A stretch of 40,410 nucleotides of DNA from an uncultured Prevotella sp. (lineage in GTDB: Bacteria; Bacteroidota; Bacteroidia; Bacteroidales; Bacteroidaceae): NCBI GenBank assembly GCA_900315525.1, contig OMZO01000017.1, positions 1 through 40,410 on the forward strand. The letters run 5' to 3'. A program made the translations under genes and the position numbers. This document shows, in pieces, positions 1 to 7,271 of this stretch; positions within the stretch are counted from its first letter, which is position 1, and the number at the start of each line of letters is the position of its first letter. The notes beneath the pieces were generated by a model. It ran no database searches and was not told where the DNA came from. It saw nothing but the letters and a program-made list of their open reading frames with translations.

Positions 1-1
1 G

Positions 2-484
2 CTGTCAGAGAGTGAGTCGGAACCTGTGCGTATCGTCAGTCGCATGAACGAAATGATCATCCGCAACAACAGTATAACGATTTTCGTCACCTTCTTCGCA
101 GGCGTGCTCAACCTCGAGACAGGACACTTGCGCTACTGTAATGCCGGACATATACCACCACTTGTCAACGGAGAGGTCCTTCCCGTCAATAGCAATCTAC
201 CCATAGGCGCCCTATCCGACTGGGAATATACGACACAAGAGGCCGACCTCGCCCCAGGTAGCACGCTATTCCTCTATACCGACGGACTCAACGAAGCCGA
301 GGATGCCCAGAACCACATGTTTGGCAAAAAACGGATCTTAGAGGTGATGCAATCAGCTCAACAAGAACCACAGACGCTTATCGAACGAATGAAACAGGCT
401 GTAGCGGACTTCGTAGGCGACACTGAACAGAGCGACGACCTCACGATGCTCATGATCCACTTACCGCAAAAGCCGAATCAATAA
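2..484 (+). CDS. PP2C/SpoIIE-type serine phosphatase, C-terminal part (partial gene)
   Basis: The reading frame is open from the first bases of the window, so the 5' part of the gene lies outside. What remains is the C-terminal half of a PP2C/SpoIIE (RsbU-like) phosphatase domain, which removes phosphate from serine on STAS-type anti-sigma antagonists. Visible motifs are CNAGHIPPL, the strand FLYTDGLNEAE, and the metal-binding end SDDLTMLMI. The segment aligns closely with residues of about 510-640 of the Cache-PP2C protein at 4566-6944 (NAGHEPPVL, FLYTDGYTEAE, SDDISLLAI), so the two are paralogues. Unlike that paralogue it stops right after the phosphatase domain and has no fused HATPase. 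A hairpin terminator follows at 560-600. The domain call is firm; the N-terminal sensor, if any, cannot be seen. Confidence 0.9.
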   Translation: MSESESEPVRIVSRMNEMIIRNNSITIFVTFFAGVLNLETGHLRYCNAGHIPPLVNGEVLPVNSNLPIGALSDWEYTTQEADLAPGSTLFLYTDGLNEAEDAQNHMFGKKRILEVMQSAQQEPQTLIERMKQAVADFVGDTEQSDDLTMLMIHLPQKPNQ

Positions 485-559
485 CAACTATAGACACCAA
501 TCAACTCTCTTTGTTCTAATCTTATTGAACGACCTCCTGCATGGACCCGTAAAAAGCGT

Positions 560-600
560 CAAGCCTCATGTATGTTTTACATGGGGCTTTTTCTTTTTTT
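560..600 (+). terminator. Rho-independent terminator after the partial PP2C gene
   Basis: Arms AAGCCTCATGTA (561-572) and TACATGGGGCTT (577-588) pair with one G-T wobble and are followed by a T-rich tract to 600. Confidence 0.8.
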
Positions 601-695
601 CTACCCGCGATGCGACAACTGTGGCAAACTTCCGACTGGTTGTTACAATACGGCCCTATTTGTCTCTACAACTTCGGGTGAAATCTTTGAAAAAA

Positions 696-727
696 GTTGG
701 AATGGGCTGAAATCCGTCATAACTTTG
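696..727 (+). promoter_or_regulatory. Bacteroidetes-type promoter for the lipoprotein gene
   Basis: GTTG at 696-699, a 20 bp spacer and TAACTTTG at 720-727 match the -33 TTG / -7 TAnnTTTG consensus. Transcription would begin near 734, giving a leader of about 230 nt before the ATG at 964. Confidence 0.65.
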
Positions 728-734
728 CATCGTC

Positions 735-963
735 AATCAGAACAAACGACACCAGTCAGAACTGATTCGACAAACGTTCTTTGACTTACTGGTACACACG
801 AGATAAAAGGTTAGAACTCAGCGCCCCAGAGCGCTTACTCTATCAGTCGCTGCCCTGACTGAATAATCCAAGGGCAAAACAACAACATTCAAACATTCAA
901 CAAAAAAATAAAAAACAAAAGAGAATAAAATAAATAAGTATAAACAATAAAAAAAGTAAAGTT
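735..963 (+). promoter_or_regulatory. Long 5' leader with boxA-like motif and two hairpins
   Basis: The gene-free stretch 485-963 holds the terminator, the promoter and this leader. GTTCTTTGAC at 776-785 resembles the boxA-type antitermination element found in Bacteroidetes rRNA leaders and spacers. It is followed by two small hairpins: AGCGC/GCGCT (820-835) and TCAGTC/GACTGA (843-862). The last 60 bases are almost pure A/T with many A runs, the usual translation-initiation context in this phylum. No ORF of credible coding character lies here. Confidence 0.45.
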
Positions 964-3000
964 ATGACAACAAAAAAGAATTTGGTAAAGTCGATGCTCA
1001 TGAGCGCCGCTACCGCAGGAATTTTCAGTTTCTCGTTCGTCTTCACATCTTGTAACGACGATGACATTTTAGAAAGTGGCGTCACACCACCAGACATGGA
1101 ACAAGAATACAACGGTCCGCTGCAGGAACCCTACGGACTGTCTTTCTATGATTTCGTAGCAAGCGATGACGTCACGATCCTCAACGCTGACACAACGCAG
1201 ATCTCCGTCAGCAAGGCGCTGGCCGACAAGATGGGCATCCAGTCGTTCTTAGGTCACCCGATGGGTATCTGGGATCACCCCGAGCACCGCGCCTATCTGC
1301 GCCGCGCTACTAAGGAGAAGCTCGAAGGCGACCGCTACATCCTCCAGGTCATCCCTTCTTCTATTGCTGAGGTGCTGACAGGAAATGATAAGGAATATAA
1401 GCTGAGCACCGAGCTCTACGTGAACACCGACCCCGCATCGACCCGCACCCGTGCTATTGAGAATAACACGCCGGAGTTTGCAGCACGCTATATCGACGAG
1501 AAGAACGTGATCCACCCGATAGCCATCACCATCAGACGTGCCGAGGGCGACCAGAGAGCCCTGACGCGCAACGCCGCTGCCGAAAATGGCATCTACGGCA
1601 CCTATCTGCCTGATCAACTGCTGGGATTGCAGGACGACCCTGCCACACGTGGCTTAGATGACGATATCTGGAATTTTATCAAGAAAGGCGCTGAAGCTGT
1701 TGGTAATTGGTTTAAAGATATTGCAGTAGGCACTGCGGAATGGTTCAAGGCCCAAGCCAAGGCCATGGAAAAGTGGCTGAAGGAGAACACCCAATATGAC
1801 ATCAATTGGGACAAGCGCAACACCCTTATCAACATTGACTCCAAGGTGGAAACAAAGGTTCCCATCCAGTGCGGCAAAGACAGCAAGGACACCATCAATG
1901 TCTATGTGAAGGCTCCCGTGAAGTTCAACCTCAACTACACGTTCATTCTTCAGGCCGACGGTTCGGTGGTAGAGAAACCCAATCTGCGACGCTTCGAGGC
2001 CAGTGTTGACGGTCGTTTCAATTTCGAGCCAGAGGTCCGCTTAGGATTCAACGGCAAGCTGGAACTGCCTAAGGACAAGCAGAAAATAGATCTCGTAGAG
2101 CTCGATGGTATCACAGTGGTCTTTTACATCGGCTACGTTCCCTTCTGTGTAGATTTCAATCCCTCGCTCTATCTGAAGTTCAAGGCTGAGGTGGAAGGTA
2201 AGGCCACGATGGGTGTCAAATACGAGTTCGACTCCTGGTTCAAGGGTGGTATCTTATACGAAGGCTACGGCGATCCCAGAGGTATCAGCGAGAGCAAGGT
2301 GACCAAGAGCAAGGTCAGCTTCATCAAACCTACTGCCGAGTTTAACGCCAGTGCAGGTGTCGGTTTGATGTTCGGATGCGAGATGATCATCGACAAGTTG
2401 GTAGGTCCTGAGCTCGCAGTAGGTCCTCAGCTCAAAGCTGACGCCGGTCTGACTCTCACCCCATTTGAGAAGGATCCTGTGAATTTTGAGGCATCCGTAG
2501 ATTTCGGACTCACAGGTGAGGTAGGTGCCAAGCTGAAGGTCTGGAAATGGGAGATCGCTGAGTGGAATGTTGACCTGGACTTCGGTCTGAACTGGAACAT
2601 CTACAAGTATCCAAAGGACAACAGCAAGGGCAACAAGAACGCCGAGAACCGCTCTAACGACTACGAGGTACAGAAGAACATCGAGGAGATCAACAAGCAA
2701 GGCCTGAAGCTGATTGAATTCAATGAAAGGCAGGAGTTGGGTAAAAAGTTGAGTGAAGATGCTGAAGTAATGGAATATACAAATGAATATTTGCACACCA
2801 CTGTCTTCAATCTTATACCTTACCCAGTAAAGAGCCAGAAGAAAGCCATCATCAGATCCCAGCTTGATGAATTCGCCACAAAGTATGGTCGCGCTCCCAA
2901 GGACAATGATGCCGACTTCCAGACATTGAAGAGCATGACATTAGAGAAGATCAAGACGATCGGAAAGAAAGAACTCCACAAGTTGCTTCAAAAGTATTAA
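964..3000 (+). CDS. Large surface-type lipoprotein of unknown function
   Basis: 678 residues. A basic N-terminus and hydrophobic stretch end in the lipobox FTSC with Cys30 as the lipidated residue. Asn-Asp-Asp-Asp follows, an acidic tag like the Bacteroidetes lipoprotein export signal that sends lipoproteins to the cell surface. Residues 231-285 are amphipathic and carry Trp236, 249, 260, 271 and 282; the last four are exactly 11 residues apart. The following ~270 residues look beta-rich (many short V/F/Y strands separated by Gly and Asp), and the C-terminal ~110 residues are charged and helical. I recognise no enzyme family or catalytic motif. The gene is monocistronic, with its own promoter and a strong terminator, and has an unusually long leader. 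The start is the first ATG after the A-rich tract and gives a complete signal peptide. Confidence 0.85.
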   Translation: MTTKKNLVKSMLMSAATAGIFSFSFVFTSCNDDDILESGVTPPDMEQEYNGPLQEPYGLSFYDFVASDDVTILNADTTQISVSKALADKMGIQSFLGHPMGIWDHPEHRAYLRRATKEKLEGDRYILQVIPSSIAEVLTGNDKEYKLSTELYVNTDPASTRTRAIENNTPEFAARYIDEKNVIHPIAITIRRAEGDQRALTRNAAAENGIYGTYLPDQLLGLQDDPATRGLDDDIWNFIKKGAEAVGNWFKDIAVGTAEWFKAQAKAMEKWLKENTQYDINWDKRNTLINIDSKVETKVPIQCGKDSKDTINVYVKAPVKFNLNYTFILQADGSVVEKPNLRRFEASVDGRFNFEPEVRLGFNGKLELPKDKQKIDLVELDGITVVFYIGYVPFCVDFNPSLYLKFKAEVEGKATMGVKYEFDSWFKGGILYEGYGDPRGISESKVTKSKVSFIKPTAEFNASAGVGLMFGCEMIIDKLVGPELAVGPQLKADAGLTLTPFEKDPVNFEASVDFGLTGEVGAKLKVWKWEIAEWNVDLDFGLNWNIYKYPKDNSKGNKNAENRSNDYEVQKNIEEINKQGLKLIEFNERQELGKKLSEDAEVMEYTNEYLHTTVFNLIPYPVKSQKKAIIRSQLDEFATKYGRAPKDNDADFQTLKSMTLEKIKTIGKKELHKLLQKY

Positions 3001-3005
3001 AAAGA

Positions 3006-3035
3006 AAAGCGAGCCGCGAGGCCCGCTTTTTTTTT
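3006..3035 (+). terminator. Rho-independent terminator after the lipoprotein gene
   Basis: AGCGAGCC (3008-3015), loop GCGA, GGCCCGCT (3020-3027), with one internal mismatch, followed by a run of nine or more T to 3035. Confidence 0.85.
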
Positions 3036-3174
3036 GCCCTGCACTGACCATCAAGGAAGAATGAAGGCACGCAAAAAGCTCTCCGAAAGAGTCGGAAAGG
3101 ACGATTATGGGCTTAAAAAGGGTGGAAGAAATCAAATTTTTCCAAAATCCCTTCTCTATATTAAAAATAATGTG

Positions 3175-3182
3175 TATCTTTG
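3175..3182 (+). promoter_or_regulatory. -7 element TATCTTTG upstream of skp
   Basis: The sequence matches TAnnTTTG and lies 25 bp before the chosen skp start; no clear TTG is seen about 20 bp upstream. It also argues against the longer reading frame that begins before it. Confidence 0.55.
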
Positions 3183-3207
3183 TGATTCAAATCAAAACCT
3201 ACAGAAC

Positions 3208-3726
3208 ATGACGAAAAGAATCCTACTTTCGATATTCGCGATGATGGCGCTGACAGCGGCAACGGCACAGGATACGATCGGCGGCTTCCGCTTCGGCTAC
3301 CTGAGCTATGAGGCTGCGCTGCAGTCGATGGCCGACTACCAGCAGGTGCAGCAGAAGATGGACGCGCTGCGCCAACAGTTCCAGGCAGAGACACTGCGCG
3401 TGGAGGACGAGTTCAACCTGAAGTACGAGGAGTTTCTCGACGGGCAGCGCGACTTCCCGAAGACCATCCTGCAGAAGCGCCAGTCGGAGCTGCAGGAGCT
3501 GATGGAGCGTAACATCCGCTTCAAGGAAGAGAGCAAGCAGGAGCTGGAGCAGACGGAGAAACTGCTGATGGCACCGCTGAAGATACGGCTCATCGAACAG
3601 CTGGGCACGATAGCCCGCGAACGAGGCTATGCCTTCATCGTGGATACCGACCAGAAGGCAATGCCCTATATCAACCCCTCGATGGGCGAAGACATCAACC
3701 AGATTGTAAAGGATGCTCTCAAGTAA
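3208..3726 (+). CDS. skp: OmpH/Skp family periplasmic chaperone
   Basis: 172 residues from the ATG at 3208. The frame stays open upstream but only with non-ATG starts and across the promoter; this ATG gives a clean signal peptide (basic MTKR, hydrophobic core, cut after about TAATAQ). The mature part has the Skp/OmpH layout: a short beta strand (GGFRFGYLSYEAAL), a long Gln/Glu/Arg-rich coiled coil at about residues 40-115, then a return strand GYAFIVDTDQ near the end. Skp trimers hold unfolded outer-membrane proteins in the periplasm. The family is usually about 160-175 residues long, so the gene is full length. It overlaps murI by 14 nt, so the two are probably translationally coupled; the cytoplasmic PP2C/STAS genes follow closely. 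Confidence 0.88.
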   Translation: MTKRILLSIFAMMALTAATAQDTIGGFRFGYLSYEAALQSMADYQQVQQKMDALRQQFQAETLRVEDEFNLKYEEFLDGQRDFPKTILQKRQSELQELMERNIRFKEESKQELEQTEKLLMAPLKIRLIEQLGTIARERGYAFIVDTDQKAMPYINPSMGEDINQIVKDALK

Positions 3727-4546
3727 ACCAGGCCCCATCGGCATCTTCGACAGCGGCTATGGCGGACTGACCATCCTGCATGGCATCCGACAGCTGCTTC
3801 CCGAATACGACTACCTGTATCTGGGCGACAATGCCCGCGCGCCTTACGGTCCGCGTTCGTTCGACGTGGTGTATGAGTTTACGCGCCAGGCGGTGGTGAA
3901 GCTCTTCGAGATGGGCTGCCACCTCGTGATACTCGGCTGTAACACGGCTTCGGCGAAGGCGCTGCGCTCCATCCAGCAGATAGACCTGCCGAAGATCGAC
4001 CCTGAGCGACGCGTGCTGGGCGTGATCAGACCGACGGCGGAGGTAATCGGCAGCCTGACGAAGACGCGCCACGTGGGTGTGCTCGCCACCGAGGGTACCA
4101 TCAAGAGCGAGAGCTACAATCTGGAGATACGCAAGCTCTATCCCGACATTCAGGTGTCGGGCGTGGCCTGTCCGTTCTGGGTGCCGCTGGTGGAATACAA
4201 CGAGGCCGACTCGCCGGGGGCCGACTATTTCGTGAAGAAGCGTATCGACCAGATCATGCGTCTGGACGCTGAGATAGACACCCTCATACTGGGTTGCACC
4301 CACTATCCGCTGCTGATGCCGAAGATACTGAAGTATCTGCCGGCAGGCGTGCGCGTGGTGCCGCAGGGGGAATATGTGGCAGAGAGCCTGAAGGCCTATC
4401 TGGAGCGACACCCGCAGATGGAGCAGCGCTGCGCCAGAGGAGGCACGGTGAACTACCTGACGACGGAGAATCCGGAAAAGTTCAAGGAGCAGGCCCAGAT
4501 CTTCCTACACGAACCCGTCGAGGTGGAGAACATCAGTCTCGGATAA
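3713..4546 (+). CDS. murI: Glutamate racemase
   Basis: 277 residues. It converts L- to D-glutamate for peptidoglycan in the cytoplasm. All family motifs are visible: FDSGYGGL with Asp13, GDNARAPYG, GCNTASA with catalytic Cys76, and LGCTHYPL with the second catalytic Cys195. Length is normal for the family. The start ATG lies within the 3' end of skp (14 nt overlap), and the alignment of the GPIGIFDSG strand supports it. The gap to the next gene is only 19 nt, so skp, murI, the PP2C sensor and the STAS gene may form one transcript, linking envelope biogenesis genes to a partner-switching module. Confidence 0.96.
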   Translation: MLSSKPGPIGIFDSGYGGLTILHGIRQLLPEYDYLYLGDNARAPYGPRSFDVVYEFTRQAVVKLFEMGCHLVILGCNTASAKALRSIQQIDLPKIDPERRVLGVIRPTAEVIGSLTKTRHVGVLATEGTIKSESYNLEIRKLYPDIQVSGVACPFWVPLVEYNEADSPGADYFVKKRIDQIMRLDAEIDTLILGCTHYPLLMPKILKYLPAGVRVVPQGEYVAESLKAYLERHPQMEQRCARGGTVNYLTTENPEKFKEQAQIFLHEPVEVENISLG

Positions 4547-4565
4547 ACCATCAAACATAAGGCCC

Positions 4566-6944
4566 ATGAAAAAACATTCGTTCGCAAATATTCTGAGCTT
4601 CAGAGTGATGCTTGTGCTGATCGTGATGATGACTATCATCATGATCACCGTGTATGACGTGACGAAGGACACGATGGCACTCGAAGCGGGGTCGCGCTAC
4701 GAAAGCATCATCCTCAACTCGAATGAGCGGATACGCGGCGTGCTCTCGGACGTGTACGTAGGCGCCATCAACAATATCAACGACATCGAGCGCGACATCG
4801 ACGACCCCGACAAGCTGCAGGCGCATCTGGAGCGCATGGTGAAGCTGAATATGTATATGTCGAGCTGCCGACTGATATTCGAACCTGACGTCTTCCCACA
4901 GAAGGGACATCACCTCGAGATCTATGCCTGGCGCGACTCGACGGGCACCATCAGGGGCAAACAGATGAACGAGCATCACCCCGACTACATGACGCATCCC
5001 TGGTACAAGGCTGCCTTCGAGCGACAGGAGGGAGACTGGACACCACCCTACTTCGACCGTGCAGCCTCGCAACAGCTGACTACCACCTACCTGACGCATA
5101 TCCACGACCATCAGGGGCGCAAGGTGGGTATGCTCGGTGCCGACGTCTCGCTGGAATGGCTCAGGCTGAGACATCAGCGCATCGACGCTGAAAACCATGA
5201 GCGCTTCGAGAAGGACTTCAAAGACCAGTCGTACAGCTTCATCATCGATAGCGACGGCACCTACCTGATACACCCCGACCGCGAACGCGTGCTGAAGAAG
5301 AAATTCCAGGATGTCGCCGCGCTGACACCCGACTCGGCTGACGACGAGATGGCACTCGACATGATGGCCGGCAAGAGCGGCAGCCGAAGGATGCTGAAAG
5401 ACGGCATCGACTCATGGGTGTTCTACTCATACGTGAAATATGCCGACTGGACGGTGGTTGTCGTGGTGCCTGAGGCCATCATCCATCATAACGGCAACAC
5501 GTTGGTGCTGCTCCTGCTGGGCATCCTGGCGACAGGCCTGCTGATCATCTATGTGCTGAGTCATAAGCTGATCCAGAAGAACCTGAAGCAGGTGAAGCGA
5601 TTTGTGACGGCAGCGGGCGAGATGGCACAAGGCAACTTCAACGCCGAGTTGCCTGAAATGAGAAGCCGGGAGATGGACGCGCTGCGCACGGCCTTCATGG
5701 ATATGGAGAACTCGCTGGGAAGATACGTGGAAGAGCTGAAGACAACGACGGCCTCGAACGTGGCGCTGGAGCAGGAGCTGAAGATTGCCAGCGACATCCA
5801 GCAGCAGATGCTGCCGAAGGTGTATCCGCCGTTCCCAGAGCGCACCGACATCGATATCTTCGGTGAGGTGGTGACAGCCAAGAAGGTGGGCGGCGACCTC
5901 TTCGACTTCTTCATCCGCGACGACAAGCTCTACTTCAGCATCGGCGACGTAGCAGGCAAGGGCGTGCCGGCAGCACTGGTGATGGCGGTGACGCGCTCGA
6001 TGTTCCGCAGTGCCTCGTTGTCGAATACCTCGCCTAAGCTCATCGTGGAATCTATCAACCGCTCCGTGTGCCAGAGTAACGACTCGTTTATGTTCGTCAC
6101 GCTCTTCATGGGTGTGCTCGACCTGAAGACAGGTCATCTGCTCTACACCAATGCGGGCCATGAGCCGCCCGTGCTCGTAGGCGGTGCCCACACCCGATTC
6201 ATCAACGTGAACAACAACATACCGCTGGGTCTGCGCAGCGACTGGGAATACACAGAGCAGAAGTCACTCATCGACAAGGGGACGACGCTCTTCCTCTATA
6301 CCGACGGCTACACGGAGGCAGAGACCACCGAGCACGAGCAGTTCGGCAGGGAACGGATGTGCAGCGAGGCCTTACGGCTGTCGGCAGAGCATCTCGACTC
6401 GCGTGAGTTCGTCAGACAGATCCGGCAGGCAGAGCGCACCTTCGTACACGGCATCCCGCAGAGCGACGACATCTCGCTGCTCGCCATCAAGTACCTGGGC
6501 AGCGACGCCCTGCACCAGTACCACCGAGGTATCTCGCTGCTGAACGACGTGAAGGAGATACCGGCACTGGCTATCTTCGTGGGCAGCATCTGCGAGGACA
6601 TGCGCTTCAACCAGCTCACCACCGACGGCGTGAACCTGGCTGTCGAGGAGGCTGTGGTCAACGTGATGAACTATGCCTATCCTGAGGGCACGCGCGCCAC
6701 CATCCTGCTGGAGGTCTTTGCCGACGAGGAGAGCGTACGCTTCGTGCTCTGCGATGACGGCAAGCCCTTCGACCCCACTGCCAGCGAGGAGGTGGACATC
6801 GAGAACAACGTGAAGAACAAGATCATCGGCGGTATGGGTATCCACCTGATACGCCACTATATGGACCATATCGCCTATGAGCGCAAAGACGGTCAGAACA
6901 TACTGACCATGACAAAGAAGATCAAAGATAACCAAATAAAATAA
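4566..6944 (+). CDS. Membrane sensor with Cache, HAMP, PP2C phosphatase and RsbW-like HATPase domains
   Basis: 792 residues. In order: TM1 (about 12-30); a periplasmic double-Cache region (about 35-300, with the characteristic HPWYKAAF and YFDRAA segments); TM2 (about 312-332); HAMP (about 333-385); a short coiled coil; a PP2C/SpoIIE phosphatase (about 405-638, metal motifs KVGGDLFDF with Asp444, FLYTDGYTEAE and SDDISLLAI); and a C-terminal HATPase of the RsbW/SpoIIAB type (about 655-790, N-box EEAVVNVMNYA, CDDGKPFDP, GGMGIHLIRHYMDH). Both catalytic domains keep their key residues, so opposing activities, a serine phosphatase and a likely serine kinase, sit on one chain. The STAS gene starts 5 nt downstream and is the obvious substrate. 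Presumably a periplasmic ligand on the Cache domain shifts the balance; that is inference. Confidence 0.92.
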   Translation: MKKHSFANILSFRVMLVLIVMMTIIMITVYDVTKDTMALEAGSRYESIILNSNERIRGVLSDVYVGAINNINDIERDIDDPDKLQAHLERMVKLNMYMSSCRLIFEPDVFPQKGHHLEIYAWRDSTGTIRGKQMNEHHPDYMTHPWYKAAFERQEGDWTPPYFDRAASQQLTTTYLTHIHDHQGRKVGMLGADVSLEWLRLRHQRIDAENHERFEKDFKDQSYSFIIDSDGTYLIHPDRERVLKKKFQDVAALTPDSADDEMALDMMAGKSGSRRMLKDGIDSWVFYSYVKYADWTVVVVVPEAIIHHNGNTLVLLLLGILATGLLIIYVLSHKLIQKNLKQVKRFVTAAGEMAQGNFNAELPEMRSREMDALRTAFMDMENSLGRYVEELKTTTASNVALEQELKIASDIQQQMLPKVYPPFPERTDIDIFGEVVTAKKVGGDLFDFFIRDDKLYFSIGDVAGKGVPAALVMAVTRSMFRSASLSNTSPKLIVESINRSVCQSNDSFMFVTLFMGVLDLKTGHLLYTNAGHEPPVLVGGAHTRFINVNNNIPLGLRSDWEYTEQKSLIDKGTTLFLYTDGYTEAETTEHEQFGRERMCSEALRLSAEHLDSREFVRQIRQAERTFVHGIPQSDDISLLAIKYLGSDALHQYHRGISLLNDVKEIPALAIFVGSICEDMRFNQLTTDGVNLAVEEAVVNVMNYAYPEGTRATILLEVFADEESVRFVLCDDGKPFDPTASEEVDIENNVKNKIIGGMGIHLIRHYMDHIAYERKDGQNILTMTKKIKDNQIK

Positions 6945-6949
6945 TAGCA

Positions 6950-7255
6950 ATGGAAGCAACCATCAGAAAAGAAGACAACAATCAAGTGACACTGATACTC
7001 GACGGACGTCTCGACACCTCTGTCACACAACAGACTGAAAAGGAAGTGGAGCCGCTCTACGACTTCAAGGACACAGAAATCGTGATCGACTGCAGCCGAC
7101 TGGAATATATCTCATCCAGCGGACTTAGACTGTTGATGGCTATCAACCAGCGTTGCTGCGCCAACAACTGCAGCATCTACATCAAGGGGGTGCAGGAGAG
7201 CGTGCAAGACGTCTTCACAACCACCGGATTCGTGCATCTGTTCAAGTTCAAGTAA
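6950..7255 (+). CDS. STAS domain anti-sigma factor antagonist (SpoIIAA/RsbV-like)
   Basis: 101 residues, one STAS domain and nothing else. Strands VTLILDGRLD and TEIVIDCSRLEY lead to the phosphorylation-site loop YISSSGLRLL, where a serine (about residue 51-53) would be phosphorylated by an RsbW-type kinase and released by a PP2C phosphatase. The upstream gene encodes both activities, 5 nt away, so the pair forms a compact partner-switching cassette. In the known paradigm the dephosphorylated form binds the anti-sigma kinase. No sigma-B-type factor is encoded nearby, so the downstream target is not evident. The gene converges on the PAS sensor gene with only 16 nt between stop codons and no clear terminator. 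Confidence 0.92.
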   Translation: MEATIRKEDNNQVTLILDGRLDTSVTQQTEKEVEPLYDFKDTEIVIDCSRLEYISSSGLRLLMAINQRCCANNCSIYIKGVQESVQDVFTTTGFVHLFKFK

Positions 7256-7271
7256 GACAGAGGACAACACC

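Noticed and set aside
525-784. Two overlapping small plus-strand frames (61 and 70 residues) before the lipoprotein gene
   Set aside because: They run through the terminator hairpin and the promoter and have no conserved sequence; no convincing start context.
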